64,000 nt of DNA, taken from Nocardioides_C sp963700955 (GTDB lineage: Bacteria > Actinomycetota > Actinomycetes > Propionibacteriales > Nocardioidaceae). The stretch covers positions 186,001-250,000 of the forward strand of contig CAVOZH010000012.1 of NCBI GenBank assembly GCA_963700955.1. Reading direction: 5' to 3'. Position numbers and translations under genes: made by a program. The number at the start of each line of letters is the position of its first letter. Positions within the stretch are counted from its first letter, which is position 1. Under the pieces are notes generated by a model. That model worked only from the letters and a program-made list of their open reading frames with translations. It was not told the origin of the DNA and made no database searches. Positions 52,627 through 61,931 of this stretch are shown here, piece after piece.

Positions 52627-53478
52627 TTGTCGCTGCCAGCCGACACCCATGTGCACAGCGAGTGGTCCTGGGATGCGCCGGACGGGTCGATGGAACGGTC
52701 TTGTGCTCGCGCGACCGCACTAGGGCTGCCCGCGATCGCCTTCACCGAGCATCTGGACCACACGGTGTGGACCGTCGAGCCGGACGAGCTGGACGACCTG
52801 GACCCGACCCACCCTGTCGCGACCTCGAGCGACTCCGACGGACGGGTGACGCCTCCCGAGTTCGATGTCGCCGGCTACCTGGAATCCATCGAACGGTGTC
52901 GCGACCTGTTTCCCGATCTTCGAATCCTCAGCGGCCTGGAGGTCGGCGAACCACATTGGCATCAAGAGGCCGTCACCCGCGTTCTGACAGCCGCAACATA
53001 CGACCGCGTGATCGGCTCCCTCCACTGTCTCCCTGACGGTGACCAGTTCCGTGAGCCACCCGGGCTCTACGATCATCGGGAACCCGGCGAGGTCATCGGT
53101 ACCTACCTCGTCGAGGTCGCGCGGCTGGTCGCCCAGAGCGACGCGTTCTCCGTGCTGGGCCACATCGACTACGCCATGCGGTCCTGGCCACGCGACCAGG
53201 GACCGTTCGACCCCACCGCCTTCGAGGACGAGTTCCGGCACGCGTTGCGCGCCACCGCACACTCAGGCAAGGCCCTGGAGATCAACACGGTGGTGCCGCT
53301 GCACGCCACCATCCTCCAGTGGTGGCACGAAGAGGGAGGGTCAGCCGTCACGTTCGGGAGCGACGCGCACGATCCCTCGAGGGTCGCCGGGGACTTCGCT
53401 GCCGCGGCGGCCATGGCCGAGGCTCATGGATTCCGTCCCAGTGTCGACCCCTTCGACCCCTGGCCACGGAGATCCTGA
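52627..53478 (+). CDS. PHP-domain phosphoesterase (histidinol-phosphatase-like)
   Basis: 283 residues from TTG 52627. DTHVHSEWSWDAPDGSMERS holds the first HxH, IAFTEHLDHT the second, GLEVGEPHWH and GSLHCLPDGD further metal ligands, HIDYAMRSW another and FGSDAHDPSRVAGDFAAAAA the final DxH. All trinuclear-site ligands appear present. Family members hydrolyse histidinol phosphate or nucleotide-type substrates. The TTG start is the only one before the first motif. Not linked to other his genes. Confidence 0.85.
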   Translation: MSLPADTHVHSEWSWDAPDGSMERSCARATALGLPAIAFTEHLDHTVWTVEPDELDDLDPTHPVATSSDSDGRVTPPEFDVAGYLESIERCRDLFPDLRILSGLEVGEPHWHQEAVTRVLTAATYDRVIGSLHCLPDGDQFREPPGLYDHREPGEVIGTYLVEVARLVAQSDAFSVLGHIDYAMRSWPRDQGPFDPTAFEDEFRHALRATAHSGKALEINTVVPLHATILQWWHEEGGSAVTFGSDAHDPSRVAGDFAAAAAMAEAHGFRPSVDPFDPWPRRS

Positions 53479-53682
53479 CCGAAACGCCCGTCTCTGCGCC
53501 TCGCCACAACCTGGCATGTCTGCGCGATGCGCGCTCATGCTGATGTGCGAGGAGCGGTAACTGAGCAGACTGCCCACGGCCCGACGAGATGTCCTAGGTG
53601 CTTCGCCGCGGATCCCGCCTTAAAATGTGCATCGAACGCCGAGGAGGGGGCAATCGGTCACCGCGGCGTCGGGAGCTATCGC

Positions 53683-54135
53683 ATGGCCCGCTATCTCATC
53701 ATGGCCAACCAGACGATCGGCGGCGAACAGCTCACCGCCAAGCTGGACGAACTCATGAGCGCCGGATCCTGCACATTCCGGTTCCTCGTTCCTGTTACCG
53801 ACACCGAAGGCCTTCATCAGTGGGACTACCCCCCGATCGACCGAGTCATCCCTGACGCACACCTGATCGCCGCGGCGCTGGCCCAGGGCCGGCTGGAGCA
53901 TGAGCTCGCCCGGCTACGACATTCCGGGATCGAGGCCAGCGGAGAGGTCGTCGATGCGCTGCCGGTCGGCCGAGCCCAGGAGCTGCTTCACGAGGAGCAC
54001 TTCGATGGTGTCGTCGTCTCGACCCTGCCGCGTCGACTGTCCCGGTGGTTGGTCATGGATCTGCCGCACCGCATCGCTCGCCTCTCCGACGTCCCCGTGA
54101 CCCATGTCGAGGGCAATGCCGGTCCTTCGCTGTGA
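53683..54135 (+). CDS. UspA-like small protein
   Basis: 150 residues from ATG 53683. YLIMANQTIGGEQLTAKLDE, CTFRFLVPVTDTEGLHQWDY and IEASGEVVDALPVGRAQELL, then HEEHFDGVVVSTLPRRLSRW, have the Rossmann-like alternation of the universal stress/UspA relatives, lacking the ATP-binding GxxGSxG. Stress-related binding is inferred. A short non-coding gap flanks each side. Confidence 0.65.
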   Translation: MARYLIMANQTIGGEQLTAKLDELMSAGSCTFRFLVPVTDTEGLHQWDYPPIDRVIPDAHLIAAALAQGRLEHELARLRHSGIEASGEVVDALPVGRAQELLHEEHFDGVVVSTLPRRLSRWLVMDLPHRIARLSDVPVTHVEGNAGPSL

Positions 54136-54340
54136 GACCTGCCGTTCCTTCACCGTGACTGCACCCGAGCCTCCGCGCGCCAACGCAGACCGGGTGCGGG
54201 CGCACGGCATGTACTGGGACAAGAACACAACTGCGCCTACTGGAGAAGGAGTCACTCCTCACTTCGGGGGATTGACCAGAACAGGCGATCAGCAGCCAAA
54301 CTCGAAGAGGGAGCAGGTGCAACCAGAGGAAAGGAATCTC

Positions 54341-54778
54341 ATGGCTGACAACGAAACTCTCGTACGCACCCTGTTCGAGGCCTGGAACAACCGCGACTAC
54401 GACGCGGTTGTGGCCGCCGTCGCCCCTGACTGCACGATCGTCGACATGGGGAGCGGGAGGACTCTCCAGGGCCCGGACGGCTTCGGCGAGTTCACCAGAG
54501 CGCTGTTCGAGGCGATGCCTGACGCGCAGTTCACTCTCGACCACCTCACTTCTCAAGGTGACACCGTGGTGGTCGAGTACACCGGACGGGGCACCAACAC
54601 CGGTGACCTCGTCCTCCCGGCGGGCACCGTCCCCGCCACAGGACGTTCCATCGCCGTGCACACCTGCGAGATCGACGAGATCAAGAACGGCAAGATCGCG
54701 TCGTCGCGCGTCTACGTCGACTCCGGCGCGATCATGGCCCAGCTCGGCCTCACCGAACGCTTGGGCCTCAAGCTGTAG
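54341..54778 (+). CDS. SnoaL-like ester cyclase/polyketide cyclase-family protein
   Basis: 145 residues from ATG 54341 after GAGGAAAGGAATCTC. VRTLFEAWNNRDYDAVVAAV, DCTIVDMGSGRTLQGPDGFG, and TLDHLTSQGDTVVVEYTGRG, then VHTCEIDEIKNGKIASSRVY, match the SnoaL/ester cyclase fold. Residues for catalysis are not evident. It may be a scavenging or stress-related protein. Confidence 0.85.
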   Translation: MADNETLVRTLFEAWNNRDYDAVVAAVAPDCTIVDMGSGRTLQGPDGFGEFTRALFEAMPDAQFTLDHLTSQGDTVVVEYTGRGTNTGDLVLPAGTVPATGRSIAVHTCEIDEIKNGKIASSRVYVDSGAIMAQLGLTERLGLKL

Positions 54779-55021
54779 CAAAGCTCTACACGCCGGACGT
54801 CTTCAAACAAGCACCGTCACCTGCTCCCCCGCACCACCCATCAGGACACCACCAGAGACCCGGAGATGACCGAGGTCTCTCGAGGGTGTACTCCCGCTCG
54901 GCCTGCCGGTCGCCTGGCACTCGGTCAGGCCAACTCGAACCCTGGTCCACTGCCTGGAGATGCCGGGGAGGCGGGACTCTAGGGTGAGTGGACCGCGTCT
55001 CGGTCACCCGGAGGAAGGCTC

Positions 55022-55435
55022 ATGGCTGAGTACCCCCAGCTACTGCACACCGTTCTCGACACCACCAAACCGCGAGAACTCGCCGAGTTCTACCGACAGC
55101 TCCTCGGGCTGCGGTACCGACCGGGTGACGAACCGCCCGCGGACGGGGCACCTGACGAGGCAGATTGGCTCGTGCTCGTGGACTCCAACGGGGTGCGCAA
55201 GCTCGCTTTCCAGCTGGTCGATCACCTGCCTCGGACAACGTGGCCCAAGCACGATGTCCCGATGCAGTTGCACCTTGATTTCACGGTTTCGAGCCGTGCT
55301 GAGTTGCACAGGCAGCGTGAGCGAGCGGAGGCCCTGGGCGCCGGACTCGTTCTTGACCGGACTGATGACCCCGACGAGCCGTTGTATGTATTCGCAGATC
55401 TGTCAGGCCACCCTTTCTGCATCTTCGTTGCGTGA
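55022..55435 (+). CDS. VOC family protein (glyoxalase-like)
   Basis: 137 residues from ATG 55022 after GGAGGAAGGCTC. LLHTVLDTTKPRELAEFYRQ, LGLRYRPGDEPP, QLHLDFTVSSRAELHRQRER and FADLSGHPFCIFVA follow the compact glyoxalase-like VOC_6 pattern. Metal ligands are partly missing (no first His pair), so it may bind rather than convert a ligand. Confidence 0.8.
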   Translation: MAEYPQLLHTVLDTTKPRELAEFYRQLLGLRYRPGDEPPADGAPDEADWLVLVDSNGVRKLAFQLVDHLPRTTWPKHDVPMQLHLDFTVSSRAELHRQRERAEALGAGLVLDRTDDPDEPLYVFADLSGHPFCIFVA

Positions 55436-55610
55436 CGGCACCCCGGTTCTCCGCATCTGCAGTCTTGATCGAAGGCGACATGTCCTCCCGCTGCGCCCTC
55501 CTGAGCCCACATCCGACAGGGGCGCCGGCCCCTCCTCCGGTGAGGGTGCTGAGCGGGTGTCGATCGACGGGCGTGCGCGGAACCAGCCCGACCCCAAAGA
55601 GATCTTCCGG

Positions 55611-56513
55611 TCAGGTCGCTGTGGGCGTCGGACTGATGGGCCCGTCGATCCGCCCGGGCTCCTCGGGCGGCTCCCAACCAGGCGGGCCGAACATGTAGCC
55701 GAGCTTGTGGCGCCAACGGTCGGCCTCACGGACCTGGCGGATCATCTCGGCGTAGTCGCCGTACTGAAGCTTGATCAGGTTGTAGGTCTCGACCGGCTTG
55801 GTGAGTCCGTACGTCGGGTGCTGCTTCTCCTCCGTGAACGTCCCGAACACCCGATCCCAGACGATGAGGATGCCCGCATAGTTCCTGTCCAGGTACGCCG
55901 GCTCCGAGCTGTGATGGACCCGGTGGTGCGAGGGGGTGTTGAAGACGAGCTCGACGGGTCGCGGCAGCTTGTCGACCATCTCGGTGTGCACGAAGAACTG
56001 GTAGACCAGGTTGAAGGAGAAGGCGACGTAGATGGTCCAGGGCGCGAAGCCGAGGAACGGCAGGGGCAGCCAGAAGACGAACTCGAACCACGGGTTCCAC
56101 TTCTGCCGCAGTGCCGTGCCGAAGTTCATGTACTCCGAGGAGTGGTGCGCCTGGTGCGCGGCCCAGCCGATGCGCACCCGATGCACGAACCGGTGCTGGA
56201 AGTAGTAGGCCAGGTCAAGTCCGAGCATCAGAGCGACCCAGTACCACCAGGTGTTGGTGGGCAGCTTCCAGTGCACGACGTGCACGTAGATCGCCATGTA
56301 GATGAAGAAGGTGCCGACCTTCAACGCCGTCAGGAAGAACAGCGAGCCCACGCCCATGAGAAGGCTGGTGTGGGTGTCCTTGCGCAGGTAGCCGGTCACG
56401 TTGTCGTCATGGTCGAGCCACTTCAGCGCAGCGAGCTCGATACCGATGGTGAGGAGGAAGAACGGCACGGCGTAGGTCACCGGGTTCTTCATCGGGTCCA
56501 GCAGTTCGGACAT
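55611..56513 (-). CDS. Sterol desaturase/fatty acid hydroxylase-family membrane protein
   Basis: 300 residues. Several N-terminal helices, then the di-iron His boxes: FQHRFVHRV, AAHQAHHSSEY, FVHTEMV and PSHHRVHHSSEPAYLDRNYA. The pattern HxxxH, HxxHH and HxxHH is complete, so it should bind di-iron and hydroxylate or desaturate a lipid at the membrane. Bacterial members act on carotenoids, hopanoid-like or alkyl-glycerol lipids; substrate here unknown. Confidence 0.9.
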   Translation of the reverse strand: MSELLDPMKNPVTYAVPFFLLTIGIELAALKWLDHDDNVTGYLRKDTHTSLLMGVGSLFFLTALKVGTFFIYMAIYVHVVHWKLPTNTWWYWVALMLGLDLAYYFQHRFVHRVRIGWAAHQAHHSSEYMNFGTALRQKWNPWFEFVFWLPLPFLGFAPWTIYVAFSFNLVYQFFVHTEMVDKLPRPVELVFNTPSHHRVHHSSEPAYLDRNYAGILIVWDRVFGTFTEEKQHPTYGLTKPVETYNLIKLQYGDYAEMIRQVREADRWRHKLGYMFGPPGWEPPEEPGRIDGPISPTPTAT

Positions 56514-56777
56514 CGCGTCTCCTTGATGACTCGCGGGTAAGTTACCACCGGGTCATACCGCGGCCTAGACATCGCAGGTGCCCCAGCCCGAGCGCCACGC
56601 GGACAATGAAAGCACGCAACCGCCGAACCGAGGATGTCGAGCTCGCCGCACCACCACCCCGAGAACCGGGACATGCCCGGGCGTTGCTGCGGGGGTCCAA
56701 CAAGCGAAGACTGAAAGGCCTGGGGTCGTGGCGGGATCTGAGCCGCGACCGAACTTCGAGGACCCTTGGAGGCCTCC

Positions 56778-57131
56778 ATGGCACAGTTCCTCTTCCAAGT
56801 CGCCTACACCAGCGATTCCTGGGCCACCCAAGTCCGCGAGCACGGCAACGTGCTCGAACGGATCCAGCCCCTGCTCGACGGCTGCAGAGGAAGCGTTACC
56901 GGCTGCTTCTACGCGTTCGGTGACTACGACCTCGTCCTGCTCGCCGACTTCCCGAGCGACGAGGAGGCAGCCGCCTTCTCCCTCGCCGCAACGGCCGGAG
57001 GGTCCGTCAAGTCGATCAAGACGACTCCGCTCCTCAGCGTCGACCAGGGCATCACGGCGATGAAGCGTGCGGCCGAGGTCGGGCGCAACTACCACCCACC
57101 GGTCGCCACGAGCACAGCGCATCGCGCGTAG
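56778..57131 (+). CDS. GYD-domain protein
   Basis: 117 residues from ATG 56778 after CTTGGAGGCCTCC. FLFQVAYTSDSWATQVREHG, GSVTGCFYAFGDYDLVLLAD and EEAAAFSLAATAGGSVKSIK are the GYD domain, a ferredoxin-like alpha/beta fold with unknown role. The GDYD core is intact. Separate from its neighbours. Confidence 0.85.
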   Translation: MAQFLFQVAYTSDSWATQVREHGNVLERIQPLLDGCRGSVTGCFYAFGDYDLVLLADFPSDEEAAAFSLAATAGGSVKSIKTTPLLSVDQGITAMKRAAEVGRNYHPPVATSTAHRA

Positions 57132-57287
57132 ACCCGACTGAGCAGCATGTGCCCCGCACGTGCCCACGAGGAGGGCCGCATTCTGCTTCGAACGTCCATC
57201 ATGACGAGCCACCAGTCTGACCCCGTGTCACCGGCATCAGGGCGAACGGCATGGGCATCTCTCGTGCCGTCGTCGGGGTAGACCACA

Positions 57288-57965
57288 TCAGGTGATCGTG
57301 GCCGGTGTGGTCGAGATACCCACGTCCACCAACTGTGCGGGGCCTCGGACACCACAGCCACCGACGACGGCGGAAGCAGTCACGTAGGCGAAGCGGGCCG
57401 GGATGGACCCGGCGGTTATGGCGGGGATGTCGCCGAGGCAGGGGTCGCCGGCGCGGTCCCCGTCGCGACCGAACGCCACGAACAGGTCGTAGTTCTTACC
57501 GCACTGTTCGCGGCGTCGACCTCCCCAGGGAGGTACCGGCTGCGGGCGTCGGGCTGCACCCGTCTCCGGCAGCGCGAGCGGCGGTGCTGCGGCCGTCCTG
57601 TACGTGGCACTCAGTCCCCCTTCTTCGGCCCCCACACGCAGCATCGAACGCCGCCAGAGGTCTCGGTCGTCATCGAGCGGGACGGTGCACGGCCCGCCCT
57701 GTGCGCGCCCGTCGTCGAATGCCTGCCGCATGGTTGGCCGTGCTGGGAGCGGACCGGCGTCGGTCACTGGATGTGTGTCGGTCTCTTTGCCCGCCCAGCC
57801 GGCCGCCATCATCAGTGCAACAAGCAATGCGATGACCGGTGCGGCGCGCAACCGGACTACGCGGGTCTGGAAGGTCTCTGGAGCTTGGCGTTCCTGGACG
57901 TACGCCACGATCGCGCCGAGAAGCACCCCGCTGTCGGAGCGTGACGTTGTCACGGCAATCACCAC
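57288..57965 (-). CDS. Putative membrane-anchored protein, poorly supported
   Basis: 225-residue frame. Near residues 40-60, AAPVIALLVALMMAAGWAG could be a signal anchor; beyond it are DDDRDLWRRSMLRVGAEEGG, a proline-rich stretch, NYDLFVAFGRDGDRAGDPCL and GSIPARFAYVTASAVVGGCG. Four Cys in the second half would suit an exported domain. The start is uncertain (GTG 57965 or later), and codon-position bias cannot be checked by eye. It may be a lipoprotein-like secreted protein or not a gene. Confidence 0.4.
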   Translation of the reverse strand: MVIAVTTSRSDSGVLLGAIVAYVQERQAPETFQTRVVRLRAAPVIALLVALMMAAGWAGKETDTHPVTDAGPLPARPTMRQAFDDGRAQGGPCTVPLDDDRDLWRRSMLRVGAEEGGLSATYRTAAAPPLALPETGAARRPQPVPPWGGRRREQCGKNYDLFVAFGRDGDRAGDPCLGDIPAITAGSIPARFAYVTASAVVGGCGVRGPAQLVDVGISTTPATIT

Positions 57966-58227
57966 CCCCGGCTCACCACCGTACGCATGAAGCCGTCCCC
58001 GTGGGCATGGCGCATAGGAGCCATTCGCCGTTCGAACTCGAGCATGCTCAGGCTAGGTGCGCCGGACGTACGGGTCTGGTTCCGCTCTATGCCAGGGGCG
58101 CCGTCTCGTCGCCGTAGCTGGTGCGCCGGTGTCGGGTCGCAATCACCGGAGGTTGTCCGTACGCGACCACGACAAGAGGGAGGACACATTGCACTCCCCC
58201 CGCCACTCTCAACGTATAGCGCACGTG

Positions 58228-58246
58228 GGGGCTTGCGGCAAGACCC
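58228..58246 (+). promoter_or_regulatory. Rifamycin-associated element (RAE)-like sequence
   Basis: GGGGCTTGCGGCAAGACCC. From memory this agrees with the conserved 19-base element found upstream of rifamycin-inducible genes in actinomycetes, including helR and rifamycin-inactivating enzymes; its core CTTGCGGCAAG is a near-palindrome. It lies about 140 bases upstream of the helR start, in a 420-base gap without another gene, so it is likely the rifamycin-responsive control site. Confidence 0.75.
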
Positions 58247-58388
58247 AGGTCGTGCCGCAGAATCGACGGCCGAAGGCCAGGAGTCCGGGGGCTGCTGGCG
58301 GGCAACTGTCCCGACGTGTTCGATCCAGCTACCCAGGCCGACCCCGGGCCACCGGCCACAACGCTGCTGCTCGATCGGAGCTGATGAC

Positions 58389-60555
58389 GTGAACCCCCTG
58401 ACCACCAGCGCGTTCGACCTTCCCGACCACCTCACTCCCAAGGCCGCCATCACGCTGATCGCCGGCGACGAGCAGCACTTCGCGGCCATCGCGAGGACCC
58501 TCGAGCAGTCGATCGCCGACCTGTCCGACCGTGTCGATGCCGCGCGCAGGGAGTCCGGCGGCACCGGCCAGGAGGCCATGGACCGCGACCTGGAGATCCA
58601 CCGGCTGACCGCTCGCCTGCGCGCCCTGCGTCGCTTCGGTTTGGACCTGTGCCTCGGACACATCGTCCGCGCGGACGACCCCGAGCCCGTGTACGTCGGA
58701 CGACTCGGCCTCACCGACAGCGCGGGTCGTCGGCTGCTGCTCGACTGGCGCTCCCCCGCGGCTGAGCCGTTCTTCGGAGCCACCCACGCCAACCCGATGG
58801 GTCTGTCGAGCCGCCGCAGGTATCGCTGGACCCGTGGCCGGATCAGCGACTTCTGGGACGAGGTGTTCACCGCGGACGGGTTCGAGGGACACGCCGCCGC
58901 CCTCGACGACCAGTCCGCCTTCATCGCCAGCCTGGGCAGCAGCCGGTCGACCCGGATGCGAGACGTGCTCGGCACCATCCAGGCCGACCAGGACGCGATC
59001 ATCCGCGCCGGGTCCCACGGCGCGCTCGTCGTCGACGGCGGTCCGGGCACGGGGAAGACCGTCGTCGCCCTGCACCGCACCGCCTACCTCCTGTACGCCG
59101 ACCCGCGACTCGGTCACCGCCGCGGCGGCGTACTGTTCGTCGGGCCGCACCAGCCCTACCTGGCCTACGTCTCCGACGTACTCCCCAGCCTCGGAGAGGA
59201 GGGCGTGCAGACCTGCACCCTGCGAGACCTCGTTCCCGAGGGCGCCGCTGCGGCCGCCGAGACCGACCCGCGCCGTGGCCCTCCTGAAGTCGTCCGCGGA
59301 CATGGTGAAGGCGATCGAGCCGGCCGTGAGGCTCTACGAGGAGCCGCCCACCGAACCGATGGAGGTCGAGACCCCCTGGGGCGACATCTGGCTCAGCGCC
59401 GATGAGTGGGCGGAGGCGTTCGAGTCGCCCGACCCCGGTACGCCGCACAACGAGGCGCGCGACCAGGTCTGGGACGAGCTGCTCACGATCCTGACGGACA
59501 AGTTCGACGACGACGATGTCTCGCCGGACCTGCTCCGCAGGTCACTGCGGCAGAACAGCGACCTGGTCGACACCTTCCACAGGGCGTGGCCGCTGATCGA
59601 GTGCACCGACCTCGTCGGGGACCTGTGGTCCGTGCCCGCGTATCTCCGGATGTGCGCTCCCTGGCTCGATCGCGACGAGGTCCGCAAGCTCCAGCGCCGG
59701 GACCCCCAGGCCTGGACGGTCTCCGACCTGCCCCTGCTCGACGCGGCGCGGCACCGGCTCGGCGACCCCGAGGCAGCACGCCGCAAGCGTCGTCACGACG
59801 CGGCCGTCGCCGGCGAACGTCAGCGGATGGACAGGGTCGTCGACGAACTCCTCCAGGCAGACGATGACGAGGGCATGATCGCCCAGCTTCGGCAGCAGGG
59901 CATCCGCGACGCACTCGTCGACCAAGCCGCACTCCCCGAGGCCGACCTCGACCTGCTTTCCGGCCCGTTCGCGCACATCGTCGTCGACGAGGCACAGGAG
60001 CTGACCGACGCCGAGTGGCAGATGCTGCTGCTCCGCTGCCCGTCCCGGAGCCTGACCATCGTCGGGGACCGCGCCCAGGCCCGACACGGTTTTACGGAGT
60101 CGTGGCCGGACCGGCTGGAGCGGATCGGGCTCCACCACGTCAACCTGGCCTCCCTGAGCATCAACTACCGGACGCCGGAAGAGGTCATGGCCGAGGCCGA
60201 GCCGGTCATCCGGGCCGTCCTCCCGGACGCCAACGTGCCGACCTCGATCCGCAGCACCGGCGTCCCCGTCGTGCACGGATCCGTGTCGGACCTGGGCTCG
60301 GTCCTCGACTCCTGGCTCGCCGAGCACACCGACGGGATCGCCTGCGTCATCGGCGCCAGTGAGATCGAAGGCGGCACGGTCCGGGCGACGTCCCGCGTCC
60401 GGTCGCTGACCCCGGAGCTGTCGAAGGGGCTCGAGTTCGACCTGGTCGTCGTCATCGACCCAGACACGTTCGGCGAGGACATCGAAGGAGCGGTCGACCG
60501 CTATGTCGCGATGACCCGAGCGACCCAGCGACTCGTCATCCTCACGAGCTCCTGA
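58389..60555 (+). pseudogene. helR: HelR, RNA polymerase recycling ATPase, interrupted by a frameshift
   Basis: GTG 58389 (GGAG 8 bases upstream) opens VNPLTTSAFDLPDHLTPKAA. The first frame includes GRLGLTDSAGRRLLLDWRSP and Walker A VVDGGPGTGKTVVALHRTAY up to LVPEGAAAAAETDPR at about 59272. It then must move to another frame, which continues VALLKSSADMVKAIEPAVRL, HIVVDEAQELTDAEWQMLLL (Walker B) and LASLSINYRTPEEVMAEAEP to the stop at 60555. An extra C in CGCGCC near 59270-59274 explains the shift: removing one base restores DPRVALLKSSA. HelR strips rifamycin-stalled RNA polymerase from DNA. A sequencing error would give an intact gene; otherwise it is inactive. Confidence 0.85.
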
Positions 60556-60813
60556 CGTGCACCTCGCGGCTTCAGCCCCCTGGACTCCTGCGATGCGGTC
60601 GTTCGTCAAGGTCACGCGCACACGTTTGCTGCCACCGGTGTCGAACCCAAGGGATGTCTTCTGCCGGCTGCTCGGCGTGTCGCCCCTGAACGCCCCTACG
60701 GCAGATTGGGCGGTTCCGTGTCGTCGGACGTCGGCATCTCCCGCGATCCGCGCGTTCATCGCCGCCGGTTGTCAGCGGGTCAGCGCGGTGCGCCCACTGC
60801 TCCCCCGCCGCTG

Positions 60814-61881
60814 CTAGGCCTCGTCCCAGTTTGCAGCGTTCTTGCGACTCGGCTGCACTCTCGGCGGTTCCCCAGGCATCTTCGGGTAGTCCGGCGGGTA
60901 GGGCATGTCACCGAGGCCCCGTTCCTCGTCTCGCGCGTAGAGGTCGAGGAGCGGCTCGATGGAGTAGTGCTGTTCGTCGATCCCCTCGTGTGGGTCACCG
61001 AGCTCGGCGAACCGGGAGGGCACGGTGTGAACGTTGAGAGCCCTGGCGTCCACCTCCGGCAGCTCGTCCCACGTCACCGGCGTCGATACCGGCGCCCCGG
61101 CGATGGGCCGAAGGCTGTATGCGCTCGCGATCGTCCTGTCGCGAGAGTTCTGGTTGTAGTCGACGAAGATCGCCTCCCCGCGCTCCTCCTTCCACCATTT
61201 CGTGGTGACCCCCGGCGTACGACGCTCGAGCTCGCGCCCGAACGCGATCGCCGCATGTCGCACGTCGGTGAAGGTCCACCGCGGCTCGATCCGCACGTAG
61301 ATGTGCACGCCGCGGTTGCCGCTGGTCTTCGGGAAGCCCCGGAGCCCGAGCTCCTCGAGCAGCTCCCGGGCCACTCCGGCCACTCGGACTGCGTCGGCGA
61401 AGGTGGTGCCGGGCTGTGGGTCGAGGTCGATGCGCAGCTCGTCGGGGTGGTCGACGTCGCCGCGCCGCACCGGCCAGGGGTGGAAGGTGAGTGTGCCCAT
61501 CTGCGCGGCCCAGGCCACGACCGCGGGCTCGGTCGGGCAGACCTCGTCGGCGGACCGCCCGGAGGGAAAGGCGATCGTGGCGGTCTCGACGTACTCGGGA
61601 GCGCCCTTGGGAACCCGCTTCTGGTAGAAGGCGTCGCCGTGTTCACCGGACCGCGTGCTCAGCTTGATCCCCTCATGCACACCCTTCGGCCATCGTTCGA
61701 GCGTGGTGGGTCGGCGGTCGAGCGCCCGCATGATGCCTGGTGCCACCGCGAGGTAGTACTCGACGACCATCAGCTTCGTCACTTCCGCTGTCGAGGCGGT
61801 GGCGGGGTAGATCACGCGGTCGGGGTTCGTGACGCGCACACTGCGTCCACCGGCGTCGATCTCTGTCGCGGGGCTGGCCAT
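60814..61881 (-). CDS. LigD-type primase-polymerase (AEP) domain protein
   Basis: 355 residues, the polymerase domain of LigD without the ligase or 3'-phosphoesterase parts. RVTNPDRVIYPATASTAEVT opens it; DELRIDLDPQPGTTFADAVR has the catalytic DxD, FPKTSGNRGVHIYVRIEP the nucleotide-binding SGxxG/H region, and DYNQNSRDRTIASAYSLRP the third acid and basic patch. Members fill or prime at DNA ends in non-homologous end joining. No ku or ligD gene is in the window, so its partner is elsewhere. Confidence 0.92.
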   Translation of the reverse strand: MASPATEIDAGGRSVRVTNPDRVIYPATASTAEVTKLMVVEYYLAVAPGIMRALDRRPTTLERWPKGVHEGIKLSTRSGEHGDAFYQKRVPKGAPEYVETATIAFPSGRSADEVCPTEPAVVAWAAQMGTLTFHPWPVRRGDVDHPDELRIDLDPQPGTTFADAVRVAGVARELLEELGLRGFPKTSGNRGVHIYVRIEPRWTFTDVRHAAIAFGRELERRTPGVTTKWWKEERGEAIFVDYNQNSRDRTIASAYSLRPIAGAPVSTPVTWDELPEVDARALNVHTVPSRFAELGDPHEGIDEQHYSIEPLLDLYARDEERGLGDMPYPPDYPKMPGEPPRVQPSRKNAANWDEA

Positions 61882-61931
61882 GCGCTCAATCTAGGGGGCC
61901 GGACGTCCTGAGGACATGGTGAACGAACGTG

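Noticed and set aside
52413..53036. 207-residue frame continuing after the TfoX-like stops
   Set aside because: Only its first 20-25 residues resemble TfoX; the rest is an out-of-frame shadow of the PHP gene.
58189..58220. TTGCAC and TATAGC as a possible helR promoter
   Set aside because: The 20-base spacing is too long for a normal promoter, and it ends just ahead of the RAE-like element; not strong enough to annotate.
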